Source: JAAZBW01 sp035647855
Lineage (GTDB): Bacteria > Actinomycetota > Actinomycetes > Actinomycetales > Actinomycetaceae
Direction of reading: 5' to 3'
Assembly (NCBI GenBank): GCA_035647855.1
Contig: DASRMP010000047.1
Location: 1 to 29,233, forward strand
DNA length: 29,233 nt
The notes below the pieces were generated by a model. It was not told the origin of the DNA, did not search any database, and saw only the letters and a program-made list of their open reading frames with translations. The translations under genes were made by a program, and so were the position numbers. This document shows, piece by piece, positions 1 to 6,761 of this stretch (positions are counted from its first letter, which is position 1; each line of letters begins with the position of its first letter).

Positions 1-543
1 CCCCTGAGCGACCGGCACGACTCCTGCGGCGACGGCGGCCCCCGCCCCGCCCGACGAGCCGCCCGCCGTCCGGGTCAGGTCCCATGGCGTGCGTGCCGCC
101 GGTCCGATCGCCGACTCCGTGTAGGGCGGGAAACCGAACTCCGGCGTGGTCGTCTTGCCGACCATGACCGTGCCTGCCGCGTGCAGCAGGGTGACCACGC
201 CGTCGTCGACCTCGGCGACGTTCCCCCGCATGGTGGCGGAACCTGCCTCCCACGGCTGTCCCGCCACCTGGTTCAAGTCCTTGATGGGCACCGGAACTCC
301 GAGGAACGGCGGCAACGCGCGGACGGCGTCCTCGCCGTCACGTCGCGCCGCGGCGAAGGCGGCGTCGGCCTCGCGGGCCTGTTGATCCGCGAGTTCTGCC
401 GTGACGTGCGCAAACGCGCCGACGGCGGCACCTGCGGTCGAGATGCGTCGTTGGGTTGTCTCGTTCACCTCGACGGCGGAGAGTTCCCCGTTGCGGAGCT
501 CCGCCGCGAGTTCGAGCGCCGAGAGTTGGTGGATGTCGGTCAC
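1..543 (-). CDS. Amidase signature family protein (GatA-like), C-terminal part beyond the left edge
   Basis: This is the first 181 codons of an amidase signature (AS) enzyme, which hydrolyses a carboxamide; the substrate cannot be told from this part. The frame stays open to the window edge, so the gene is cut there and not necessarily broken. Seen directly: a VPIKDL segment with the catalytic lysine at about residue 88, and the glycine/serine-rich GGSSGG motif at residues 161-166 that carries the cis-serine of the Ser-cisSer-Lys triad. The nucleophilic serine would lie beyond the edge. The start is a GTG at 541-543 with an AAGGAG ribosome site about 8 nt upstream. Family members of this size class are usually 400-500 residues. 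The lack of a neighbouring gatC or gatB makes a stand-alone amidase more likely than the tRNA amidotransferase subunit, but the downstream side is not visible. Confidence 0.9.
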   Translation of the reverse strand, partial: MTDIHQLSALELAAELRNGELSAVEVNETTQRRISTAGAAVGAFAHVTAELADQQAREADAAFAAARRDGEDAVRALPPFLGVPVPIKDLNQVAGQPWEAGSATMRGNVAEVDDGVVTLLHAAGTVMVGKTTTPEFGFPPYTESAIGPAARTPWDLTRTAGGSSGGAGAAVAAGVVPVAQG

Positions 544-688
544 GGTGGATCTCCTTCGGTGCCGGCGAAGGGCGGGCACCAACGAGTCTCGCACGGTCCG
601 TGAAAAAGGGTGGGCTTCGGCACAAAAAAATGGCATGCTGGAACCAGCCGGCCGAGGCCGGGTCCAACGTCGAAAGGAGTGATGCCAC

Positions 689-736
689 GTGGGAATTGAC
701 CTACTCGCAAACAAGGAAGCGCTGAGCTCCGAGTAA
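689..736 (+). CDS. Possible 15-codon leader peptide (GTG start)
   Basis: Reading from the GTG at 689 gives MGIDLLANKEALSSE followed by TAA. An AAGGAG ribosome site at 674-679 lies about 9 nt upstream, which is good spacing. A 14-bp hairpin follows 38 nt after the stop. The order short peptide, hairpin, gene is that of an attenuator, but no run of a regulatory amino acid is present and a frame this short can occur by chance. I recognise no family. Confidence 0.22.
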   Translation: MGIDLLANKEALSSE

Positions 737-773
737 ACGAACTCAGATCAACGCGCCCCTTGGAGCGCGAGCG

Positions 774-811
774 AACCGGCATCCTCACGATCACAGATGA
801 GGGTGCCGGTT
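774..811 (+). terminator. Strong hairpin upstream of the SDR gene
   Basis: The arms 774-787 and 798-811 pair over 14 positions with one G-U-type mismatch and a 10-nt loop. No long T-run follows, as is common for actinobacterial terminators. It could terminate a short leader transcript or act as a folded 5' element of the SDR mRNA. Confidence 0.45.
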
Positions 812-829
812 CTGCGTCCGATGGGCACT

Positions 830-839
830 GGTGCGCACC
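830..839. promoter_or_regulatory. 10-bp palindrome, possible operator of the SDR gene
   Basis: GGTGCGCACC is a perfect palindrome about 60 bp upstream of the SDR start codon. A dimeric repressor site is possible, but no regulator gene adjoins it and 10-bp palindromes are not rare in GC-rich DNA. Confidence 0.2.
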
Positions 840-899
840 GCGACGTTCTGCCAAAATGTAGTACTGAGAGTTTCACGCATCGACCAAGGGAGATCGACC

Positions 900-1724
900 A
901 TGACACGCACCTACGTCATCACCGGAGCAGGATCTGGAATTGGCGCCAAGACGGCCGAGCTTCTCCGAGCCGCCGGGCATACCGTCGCAGGCGTCGACCT
1001 CAAGAACGCCGAAGTCACCGCAGACCTCTCCACACCCGAGGGCCGGCGTGACGGCGCCGCTGCAGCCACCAAGGCGGTGGGCGGGACCGTGGACGGCGTC
1101 ATCGCATGCGCCGGCCTTTCGCTCGACAAGGCGATCACGGCGAAGGTGAACTACTTCGGCGTGACCGAGTTCCTCGAGGCACTCCTTCCGGCACTCGGCA
1201 AGTCGGAGGCGCCTCGCGCCGCGGTCGTCTCCTCGATGTCCTCGCTCCAGCCCAACCACCCGCCGCTCGTGGACGCGCTCCTCAACGGCGATGAGGACGC
1301 CGCGGTCGCCATCGCGGAGGAAATCGCGGACTCGGCGAACCTGATCTACGCCTCGACCAAGAGGGCGGTCTCGCGGTGGGTTCGCCGCGAGTCGATCAAG
1401 GAGAACTGGGCGGGGGCGGGAATTCCGCTGAACGCCGTCGGACCCGGCATCGTGGTCACGCCGATGACGGCGCCGCTGCTTGCCGACCCTGAGACGGCGG
1501 CAATGGTCGACAGGATGGTTCCCATGCCCCTCAACGGCCACCAGCAGCCCGAGTCGGTGGCGAACCTGCTCATCTGGTTGACCTCGGCCGAGAACTCGCA
1601 CACCACCGGCCAGACCATCTACGTCGACGGCGGTGCCGACGCCACCCTGCGCGGCGAGGACGCGTGGACCTGGGCCGATGCACACGTAGGCGAGTACTTC
1701 ACGTCGATGGCGCAGCAGGACTAG
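900..1724 (+). CDS. Short-chain dehydrogenase/reductase, 3-alpha-hydroxysteroid dehydrogenase/carbonyl reductase-like
   Basis: A 274-residue NAD(P)-dependent oxidoreductase of the classical SDR fold, expected in the cytosol. Seen: the TGAGSGIG cofactor motif at residues 8-15, a CAGLS segment at about 70-74 replacing the usual NNAG, a serine-rich strand end at 111-115 that supplies the catalytic serine, and the YASTK motif with Tyr150 and Lys154. The stretch AEVTADLSTPEGR (residues 37-49) and the NYFG motif strongly recall the Comamonas 3-alpha-HSD/carbonyl reductase (HsdA) group as I remember it, so the subfamily rests on recall and not on an alignment. The C-terminal tail is longer than in that enzyme. 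The ATG at 900 has an AAGGGAG ribosome site; an in-frame start 69 nt upstream would run back through the promoter region. Repeat island A begins only about 6 nt after the stop. The substrate could be a steroid, another ketone or an alcohol. Confidence 0.88.
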   Translation: MTRTYVITGAGSGIGAKTAELLRAAGHTVAGVDLKNAEVTADLSTPEGRRDGAAAATKAVGGTVDGVIACAGLSLDKAITAKVNYFGVTEFLEALLPALGKSEAPRAAVVSSMSSLQPNHPPLVDALLNGDEDAAVAIAEEIADSANLIYASTKRAVSRWVRRESIKENWAGAGIPLNAVGPGIVVTPMTAPLLADPETAAMVDRMVPMPLNGHQQPESVANLLIWLTSAENSHTTGQTIYVDGGADATLRGEDAWTWADAHVGEYFTSMAQQD

Positions 1725-1729
1725 CCGCG

Positions 1730-1795
1730 ATACCTTCAATTTGAGGTTTTGCTCGGGAGTTCAAGGGTTGTTGTCGGCGTGCCGTGGGGTGGGGG
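1730..1795 (+). repeat. Left terminal repeat of island A
   Basis: This segment matches the reverse complement of 2714-2783, and both ends of island B, over roughly 50-65 bp with scattered mismatches. The best conserved core reads GGTTTTG, then GTTCAAGGGTTGTTGTCGGCG, with the core at 1759-1779. It begins about 6 nt after the SDR stop codon. Confidence 0.75.
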
Positions 1796-2214
1796 CGCAC
1801 GTTCGTCACAGGAGGGCGCACGATCGTCACGCCCCTCCCAAACCCGTGCCGCCGTGGCGCACGAACGTCACACCATGGCGCACGATCGTCACGCCCCTCC
1901 CAAACCCGTGCCGCCGTGGCGCACGATCGTCACACGGGATTCTTGAGGGCGCACGTTCGTCACACCATGGCGCACGATCGTCACGCCCCTCCCAAACCCG
2001 TGCCGCCGTGGCGCACGTTCGTCACAGGAGGGCGCACGATCGTCACGGCATGGCGCACGATCGTCACACGCAGAATGCTGAGGGCGCACGATCGTCACGA
2101 TGGCGCAGTGACGTCACTGCGCCATCGTGACGGACGCCAGCCATCGTGTGACGAACGTGCGCCCCGGTTTCGCCGATGTGACGTTCGTGCGCCCCGATGT
2201 GACGAATGTGCGCC
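1794..2214. repeat. Array 1 of island A: helically spaced 16-bp oriented sites
   Basis: GGCGCACGWWCGTCAC starts at 1794, 1815, 1856, 1877, 1918, 1948, 1969, 2010, 2031, 2052 and 2083. The opposite sense starts at 2148, 2178 and 2199, the last with one mismatch. The start-to-start distances within the left arm are 21, 41, 21, 41, 30, 21, 41, 21, 21 and 31 bp. Where the gap is 41 bp, a 25-bp filler (1831-1855) usually occupies it; it recurs exactly at 1893-1917 and 1985-2009. The middle dinucleotide varies among AT, TT and AA. Confidence 0.85.
2093..2132. repeat. Perfect 40-bp palindrome at the orientation switch of array 1
   Basis: Bases 2093-2112 are the exact reverse complement of 2113-2132. 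The centre is TGACGTCA. The arms contain GGCGCA-GTGA-CGTCAC (2102-2117) overlapped by its own reverse complement (2108-2123), so the palindrome looks like two overlapping, opposed, slightly altered copies of the 16-bp site. It can be extruded as a cruciform or bound by a dimer. Confidence 0.85.
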
Positions 2215-2402
2215 CTCGCGCTACGCGCCGGGCCGGACACCGCCACTGGGGAAATTCGAACCCCATTCAGGACGATCTGACGTGAGCTGGGGAACTTCAG
2301 ACCCCGTCTGGCGTGAGCTGGGGAACTTTGGGCCTCGTCTGGGCGGCGCGCTGGGGAACTTCAGACCTGCTGGGGAACATCGCACCCCGCAGTCGAGGTG
2401 CG

Positions 2403-2612
2403 GAGTTCCCCAAGGAGCAGCCTCGGGGTAGCAGACGAGCTGCCAAGTTCCCCAGCGACACGACGCAAGCGACAAGACGAAGTGCCAAGTTCCCCAGCGA
2501 CACCACGCAAGCGACAAGACGAAGTGCCAAGTTCCCCAGCGACACCACGCAAGCGACAAGACGAGGTGCGAAGTTCCCCAGCCACCCGGCACCAGACCCC
2601 TGGGCGACACGG
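2403..2612 (-). repeat. Array 2 of island A: 42-bp tandem units with GGGGAACTT
   Basis: Units start at 2403, 2445, 2487, 2529 and 2571 with a strict 42-bp period. The middle three are almost identical and the outer two are diverged in sequence but keep the spacing. Further GGGGAAC sites in the opposite sense start at 2289, 2320, 2353 and 2372. The period is also 14 codons, which keeps frames open; I see no ribosome site or codon bias that would make this a gene. Confidence 0.85.
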
Positions 2613-2713
2613 ATCTCACGGACAACACGTCCAATGGCACAACAAGCAGACAACTAAGCTCCCGGGGAAGTGGAAGCATCTTGGTCGTTGCATCTCCTAC
2701 CGGAAGTTCCGTT

Positions 2714-2783
2714 GCCCCCACACCACGACAACGCCGACAACAACCCCTGAACCCTCAAACAAAACCCCAAGTTGACGGCATTG
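2714..2783 (-). repeat. Right terminal repeat of island A
   Basis: The reverse complement of this segment aligns with 1730-1795, with the left end of island B (21071-21140) and with its right end. Its outer end reads GTTGACGGCATTG on the plus strand. Confidence 0.75.
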
Positions 2784-2847
2784 GGATCAGCCGGCGAACC
2801 TCGCGGTAACCGCCGGTTACACTGACGACGGGACTCATCTCCGGATA

Positions 2848-2885
2848 CGGGTCCAGCGCTGAACCCACCGCCAGCGCTGGACCCG
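2848..2885. other. 14-bp perfect stem-loop between island A and the peptidase gene
   Basis: The arms 2848-2861 and 2872-2885 are exact reverse complements around a 10-nt loop. It lies 64 bp outside island A and about 180 bp before the peptidase start. It could be a terminator for transcripts leaving the island or a folded leader of the peptidase mRNA. Confidence 0.45.
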
Positions 2886-2894
2886 TCGGCGTGT

Positions 2895-2990
2895 GGACCG
2901 CGGAGCTTGGCCGGCCGCGCTTGGACCGCGGAGCTTGGCCGGCCGCGCTTGGACTGCAGAGCTCTGACCGCGGAGCTTGGACCGCAGTGG
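2895..2990. repeat. 28-bp tandem repeat upstream of the peptidase
   Basis: Two exact 28-bp units (2895-2922 and 2923-2950, beginning GGACCGCGGAGCTTGG) are followed by a degenerate third copy. A frame is open through them into the peptidase, but its composition follows the repeat, so I do not count it as part of the protein. Confidence 0.7.
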
Positions 2991-3061
2991 GGACTTCGGG
3001 CCCGAACTGGACTCGCCGGTCTGCTGTGGCCCGCCGGCGCGCCAAGTGGTGGGATGGTCCC

Positions 3062-5221
3062 ATGACACGTTCTGCCAGCCACCACGGCGCCCCTGAGCGC
3101 GCAAGACTCGAAGAACACTCCGCAAACCTGGGCCGGCCCGGCGAGGACCCGTTCCTCTGGCTCGAGGACATCGAGGGCAATGACGCACTCCGGCTGGTCA
3201 AGGAACGCAACGCCAAGACCGAGGCGGTGCTGCGCACCGATCGCCGGCTGCAGATTGAGAGCGGCATCCTTGAGATCCTCGACTCGCAGGAGCGTATCCC
3301 CACCGTCGTGCAACGGGGAGAGTACCTGTACAACTTCTGGACCGATGCCGGGCACGAACGCGGTATCTGGCGCCGGACCACGTGGGAGTCCTACCGCTCG
3401 GACACCCCGGAGTGGGACATGCTCATCGACGTCGACGCACTCGGAGCCGCCGAGGGCGTGAAATGGGTCTGGAAGGGCGCGAACGTGCTCTACCCGAGCC
3501 GCGACCGCGCGCTCGTCTCGCTCTCCCGCGGCGGCTCCGATGCGGACGTCACGCGCGAGTTCGACCTCACCACCCGCGAGTTCATCGAGGACGGATTCTT
3601 CCGCGAGGAATCCAAGGGCGGCATCACCTGGGCGGACACCACCGGCGCCACCACCTTCGTATTCACCGACACCGGTGAGGGCTCACTCACCAGGTCGGGG
3701 TATCCGCGCACCGTGCGGCAGTGGACGCGCGGAACTCCCCTCGAATCGTCGGAGCTGGTCTACGAGGGCGAGACCGATGACATGTACATCGGCGCGGCCG
3801 CCGACCACACACCCGGTTTCGAACGCTCCTTCGTGCAGCGCGCCATCGCGTTCTACGAGACCGAGGTCTTCGAACTGCGCGAGGGCGAACTCCGGCATAT
3901 TCCCGTCCCTAGCAGTGCGGACGCGAGCGTCTGGCGCGAATGGCTCCTCATTCACCTCCGTGACCCCTGGGTCAGCGGAGAGGCCACCTATCCCGCGGAC
4001 GCGCTCCTCGCCATCGGCTACGAGGACTTCCTCGCCGGATCTGCGGACTTCACGATGCTCTTCACTCCGGGTCCGCACGTCTCGCTGGCGGCGCTGACGG
4101 TCACGCGGCACCACGTCGTCGTCACCGTGCTCGAGGACGTCGTGAACCGTCTCGAGATTCTCACTCCGCCCGCCCGCACGGACACGGGAGCGGACGACGA
4201 CGGCGGCTGGCGCCGTCGTGCCCTCGACCTCGACGTGGGCGACGGCGGTGCTGCGATCGAGCGGTTCGCGACGATCTCGGTGAGCCCGGTCGATCAGAAG
4301 GAGTCGGATGAGCTGTGGGTCTCCACTCAGGGCTTCCTCACCCCCTCCACGCTGAGTCTTCTCACTCTCGACGACGGCGGAAATGCCGTGAGCCTCGAGT
4401 CGCTGAAGTCCCTGCCTGCGTTCTTCGACGCGGAAGGCATGGAGGTCACGCAGCACTTCGCGACGTCGAAGGACGGCACGCGGATCCCGTACTTCCAGGT
4501 GGCGCCGGCCGGCTTCACGGCAGACGGCACCACGCCGACCATTCTCTACGGCTACGGCGGCTTCGAGGTCTCTCTGCTGCCTGGCTACAATCCGGCGATG
4601 GGTCGCGCGTGGCTCGCGCGCGGGGGCGTGTACGTGGTCGCGAACATTCGCGGAGGCGGCGAGTACGGCCCGGCGTGGCACCAGGCAGCGCTCAAGCAGA
4701 ACCGGCGCCGCGCCTACGAGGACTTCGCGGCCGTGGCCCGGGACCTCGTCGACCGCGGCGTGACGGCTCCCGATCGTCTCGGCGCCCAGGGTGCCTCCAA
4801 CGGCGGGCTGCTCGTCACGAACATGCTCACGCAGTACCCGGAACTGTTCGGCGCGATCGTCTGCCAAGTCCCGCTGACCGACATGAAGCGCTACTCGCAC
4901 ATGCTCGCGGGCGCCTCCTGGATGGCCGAATACGGCGATCCGGACGATCCCGAGCAGTGGGAGTACATCCGCACGTTCTCGCCATACCATCTCGCCGAGG
5001 TGGGACGCGACTACCCGCCGGTTCTGTTCACCACCTCGACGCGTGACGACCGCGTTCACCCGGGTCACGCGCGCAAGATGGCGGCGAAGCTCGCCGGCAT
5101 GGGATACGACGTGACCTACTGGGAGAACATCGAGGGCGGCCACGGCGGTGCGGCGACCAGCTCGCAGCGCGCACGCATGTCGGCGCTCGCGTACGAGTTC
5201 CTCTGGCAGCGGCTCGGGTAG
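3062..5221 (+). CDS. S9A-family prolyl oligopeptidase-type serine peptidase
   Basis: A 719-residue cytosolic-type enzyme of the prolyl oligopeptidase group, cutting short peptides, often after proline. The N-terminal 400 or so residues fit the seven-bladed propeller (opening near PGEDPFLWLED, residues 26-36) and the C-terminal third is the alpha/beta-hydrolase domain. The catalytic triad is visible: Ser579 in GASNGGLL, an Asp at 662-663 in TRDDRVHP, and His694 in GGHGG. The GASNGG form of the nucleophile elbow matches the bacterial prolyl endopeptidase branch. The length is normal for the family. No signal peptide is seen. I place the start at ATG 3062 because upstream codons fall in the 28-bp repeat; the ribosome site there (GGGATGG) is weak, so the start is less certain than the product. 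It is convergent with the next gene, 30 bp away. Confidence 0.92.
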   Translation: MTRSASHHGAPERARLEEHSANLGRPGEDPFLWLEDIEGNDALRLVKERNAKTEAVLRTDRRLQIESGILEILDSQERIPTVVQRGEYLYNFWTDAGHERGIWRRTTWESYRSDTPEWDMLIDVDALGAAEGVKWVWKGANVLYPSRDRALVSLSRGGSDADVTREFDLTTREFIEDGFFREESKGGITWADTTGATTFVFTDTGEGSLTRSGYPRTVRQWTRGTPLESSELVYEGETDDMYIGAAADHTPGFERSFVQRAIAFYETEVFELREGELRHIPVPSSADASVWREWLLIHLRDPWVSGEATYPADALLAIGYEDFLAGSADFTMLFTPGPHVSLAALTVTRHHVVVTVLEDVVNRLEILTPPARTDTGADDDGGWRRRALDLDVGDGGAAIERFATISVSPVDQKESDELWVSTQGFLTPSTLSLLTLDDGGNAVSLESLKSLPAFFDAEGMEVTQHFATSKDGTRIPYFQVAPAGFTADGTTPTILYGYGGFEVSLLPGYNPAMGRAWLARGGVYVVANIRGGGEYGPAWHQAALKQNRRRAYEDFAAVARDLVDRGVTAPDRLGAQGASNGGLLVTNMLTQYPELFGAIVCQVPLTDMKRYSHMLAGASWMAEYGDPDDPEQWEYIRTFSPYHLAEVGRDYPPVLFTTSTRDDRVHPGHARKMAAKLAGMGYDVTYWENIEGGHGGAATSSQRARMSALAYEFLWQRLG

Positions 5222-5251
5222 GGGCCGCGCGGTCCGCCTACTGCGGTCCGC

Positions 5252-6169
5252 CTACTGCGGGTCGATGCGCTCGCCGTAGCGCGGCGGATCCTGGGGGCTC
5301 TGCCCGTAGTTGGGCCCGTCGGTGCCGGAGCCTGCCGCACCGCCCTGGTCCGGTTGTTGGCCCGCGTCCTGCGGTCCCTGCGGCGGCGGGAAGCCGCGCG
5401 GGTCGTAGCCGCCGTCGCCGTACCCGGGCTGACCGTAACCGCCCTGGCCGCTGCCGTAGCTCTGGCCGCTGCCGTAGCTCTGGCCGCTGCCGTAGCCCTG
5501 GCCACTGCCGTAGCCGCCGTAACCCTGGCCACCGTAGCCCCCGCCACCGCCGTAGCCACCGTAGCCCTGGCCACCGTAGCCACCGCCGTAGCCTCCACCG
5601 CCGTAGCGGCGCGCCTCGGCTTCGCGTTCCTTGCGCCCGATTGAGACGAGCCAGATGATGCCCACGATCACCGCGACGAACCCCAGACCCCCGAATACGA
5701 ACCCTCCGACCATGGGCGCCGCGACACCGGAAAGATTCCCGAGGAGCGAATCGATGGCGCCGGACGGCAGGACATAGAGCGTGCCGCTGGTGGAGCAGTC
5801 GAAGGTGTAGGTGTCCGGAGAGCCGGCGGTGAACGTGACCAACGAGTTCTCGGTCGTGGTGGGCACCACCGTGCCGCCCGAGGTGGTGACGTCGCAGGCG
5901 TATGGCGGTGTGAAGTTGGTCGGGTAGACGATCCACTCGCCGGACTGGAGGAAGGCCTCCCCCGGATCACTGACCTGCTGGAAGTTCGACAGCTCGGACT
6001 CGTCAATCCCGCTGGCGACGTTCACTGCGGACATGATCAATCCGACGACGGGTGCCCCGAACATCAGCAGGACGCCGATGATGATCACGGCGATCGGGCC
6101 GCCGCGAGACTGTCTCGGCTGCGGCTGCCCGTAACCGCCGCCGCTGGTGTATGGATTCGACGCGCTCAC
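5252..6169 (-). CDS. Two-span membrane protein with a cytosolic Gly/Tyr/Ser/Gln-rich low-complexity tail
   Basis: A 305-residue protein whose family I do not recognise. Order seen: a short Gly/Tyr/Gln/Pro-rich N-terminus with SRGG (residues 1-24), membrane span 1 at about 26-48, a loop of about 100 residues with two cysteines (92 and 125) that may form a disulfide, span 2 at about 152-176, a charged stretch GRKEREAEARR (178-188), then a low-complexity tail at 189-254 made of YGG and YGSGQ units, and a Pro/Gln/Gly-rich end. Positive charges flanking both spans suggest that both termini are inside and the cysteine loop outside. The GTG start at 6169 was chosen because the upstream frame runs through the intergenic repeat site; the ribosome site is only fair (AGGGCAGGG). 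It lies 165 bp downstream of hspR in the same direction, so read-through from the heat-shock operon is possible but not shown. Confidence 0.75.
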   Translation of the reverse strand: MSASNPYTSGGGYGQPQPRQSRGGPIAVIIIGVLLMFGAPVVGLIMSAVNVASGIDESELSNFQQVSDPGEAFLQSGEWIVYPTNFTPPYACDVTTSGGTVVPTTTENSLVTFTAGSPDTYTFDCSTSGTLYVLPSGAIDSLLGNLSGVAAPMVGGFVFGGLGFVAVIVGIIWLVSIGRKEREAEARRYGGGGYGGGYGGQGYGGYGGGGGYGGQGYGGYGSGQGYGSGQSYGSGQSYGSGQGGYGQPGYGDGGYDPRGFPPPQGPQDAGQQPDQGGAAGSGTDGPNYGQSPQDPPRYGERIDPQ

Positions 6170-6265
6170 TACCCTGCCCTCTCGTCGGTACGTGACGAGT
6201 GTAGGGGCGCGGAACCACGGAAAGACAGAGCCCAGGCGTGCGAGGCGCGTCATGGTTCCGCCGGT

Positions 6266-6281
6266 GTGACGATCGTGCGCC
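6266..6281 (-). repeat. Isolated copy of the 16-bp island site
   Basis: GTGACGATCGTGCGCC here is identical to the commonest form of the site in islands A and B. It is followed by CCCGATGTGACA, which resembles the start of a second, broken site. It sits between hspR and the membrane-protein gene, about 100 bp upstream of the latter's start codon. Confidence 0.7.
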
Positions 6282-6334
6282 CCGATGTGACAGCACCGCG
6301 TGAACGCTGTCCTCTTGGAGTGTTCGGCGCCCGC

Positions 6335-6757
6335 CTAAACGGTCGAGGGCAGGCGCGGCCGCCACACCACTAGCGCAGAGGAGTCGTCCGCGAGCATCAC
6401 GCGGTGCCCCGATCGCGTCACGACCACGTCGCCACGCCGATCCGCCGAAAACACTCGGTGGTGCCCCGGCTCGGCGATCAACTGGAGCCGCTCGATCTCC
6501 GCGGTGGCGGCAGCGAGCTGACGTTCGAGCCGCATGATGCGCTTGATGCCGGAGAGGTTGACACCCTCCTCCTGGGAGAGCCGCTGGACCTCGCGCAGTT
6601 GCTCGATGTCGTCGAGCGAGTACCGGCGGCCGCGTCCCGCGGTGCGAGCCGGTGTCACGATGCCCAGGCGGTCGTACTCGCGCAGGGTCTGCGGGTGCAT
6701 TCCGGCGAGTTTGGCGGCCACCGAGATGAGAAAACGTGGAGCCTCGTTCTGGTTCAT
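6335..6757 (-). CDS. hspR: HspR, MerR-family repressor of the dnaK operon
   Basis: A 140-residue cytosolic DNA-binding protein. The N-terminus carries the MerR winged helix-turn-helix (about residues 9-50, with SVAAKLAGMHPQTLREYDRLG and the basic RGRRYS wing), followed by a coiled-coil-like stretch (LERQLAAATAEIERLQ, about 77-92). HspR proteins repress the heat-shock operon by binding inverted repeats named HAIR, with DnaK as co-repressor; two such sites lie ahead of dnaK here. The start ATG at 6757 has a GGAGGTG ribosome site overlapping the end of dnaJ, and the gap to dnaJ is only 4 nt, so it is the last gene of the operon. This is the usual place for hspR in actinobacteria. Confidence 0.95.
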   Translation of the reverse strand: MNQNEAPRFLISVAAKLAGMHPQTLREYDRLGIVTPARTAGRGRRYSLDDIEQLREVQRLSQEEGVNLSGIKRIMRLERQLAAATAEIERLQLIAEPGHHRVFSADRRGDVVVTRSGHRVMLADDSSALVVWRPRLPSTV

Positions 6758-6761
6758 GCCG

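Larger units (their letters stand above)
544..899. other. Divergent intergenic region between amidase and SDR
   Basis: This 356-bp stretch separates two divergently transcribed genes. It holds a poly-A tract (626-632), a possible 15-codon reading frame with its own ribosome site (689-736), a strong hairpin (774-811), a perfect 10-bp palindrome GGTGCGCACC (830-839) about 60 bp before the SDR start, and an A/T-rich stretch around 853-863 that could be part of an SDR promoter. The hairpin lies ahead of the SDR, so any transcript starting near the poly-A tract would meet it before reaching the SDR. Confidence 0.5.
1730..2783. repeat. Composite repeat island A (about 1.05 kb, terminal inverted repeats, two internal arrays)
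   Basis: This island is a diverged, inverted copy of the one at 21071-22191. From the left it contains a terminal repeat, an array of the oriented 16-bp site GGCGCACGWWCGTCAC (11 rightward-written copies, then a 40-bp palindrome, then 3 copies in the opposite sense), a second array of GGGGAAC-containing units that also switches orientation near 2372-2411, a segment of about 100 bp that is neither, and the opposite terminal repeat. Several frames are open through it because of the repeat periods, but none has a ribosome site or a recognisable product. No transposase is present and I found no target-site duplication at the ends. Confidence 0.85.

Noticed and set aside
1794..2214. CRISPR array
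   Set aside because: The repeated site is only 16 bp, the fillers are themselves repeated and not unique, the distances vary in steps and the orientation flips around a palindrome. No cas gene is nearby.
1741..2431. Open frames of 100-215 codons through island A on both strands
   Set aside because: They arise because the repeat periods (21 and 42 bp) are multiples of three. All frames are open at once, no ribosome site is present and codon composition follows the repeat.
1730..2783. Insertion sequence or transposon with its own transposase
   Set aside because: Terminal inverted repeats exist, but no transposase frame or DDE motif is visible and no target-site duplication was found on either side. 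A non-autonomous element remains possible.
3683..5143. 486-codon frame antisense to the prolyl oligopeptidase
   Set aside because: The sense strand has a complete catalytic triad. The antisense product is rich in Arg/Glu/His/Val without recognisable motifs.
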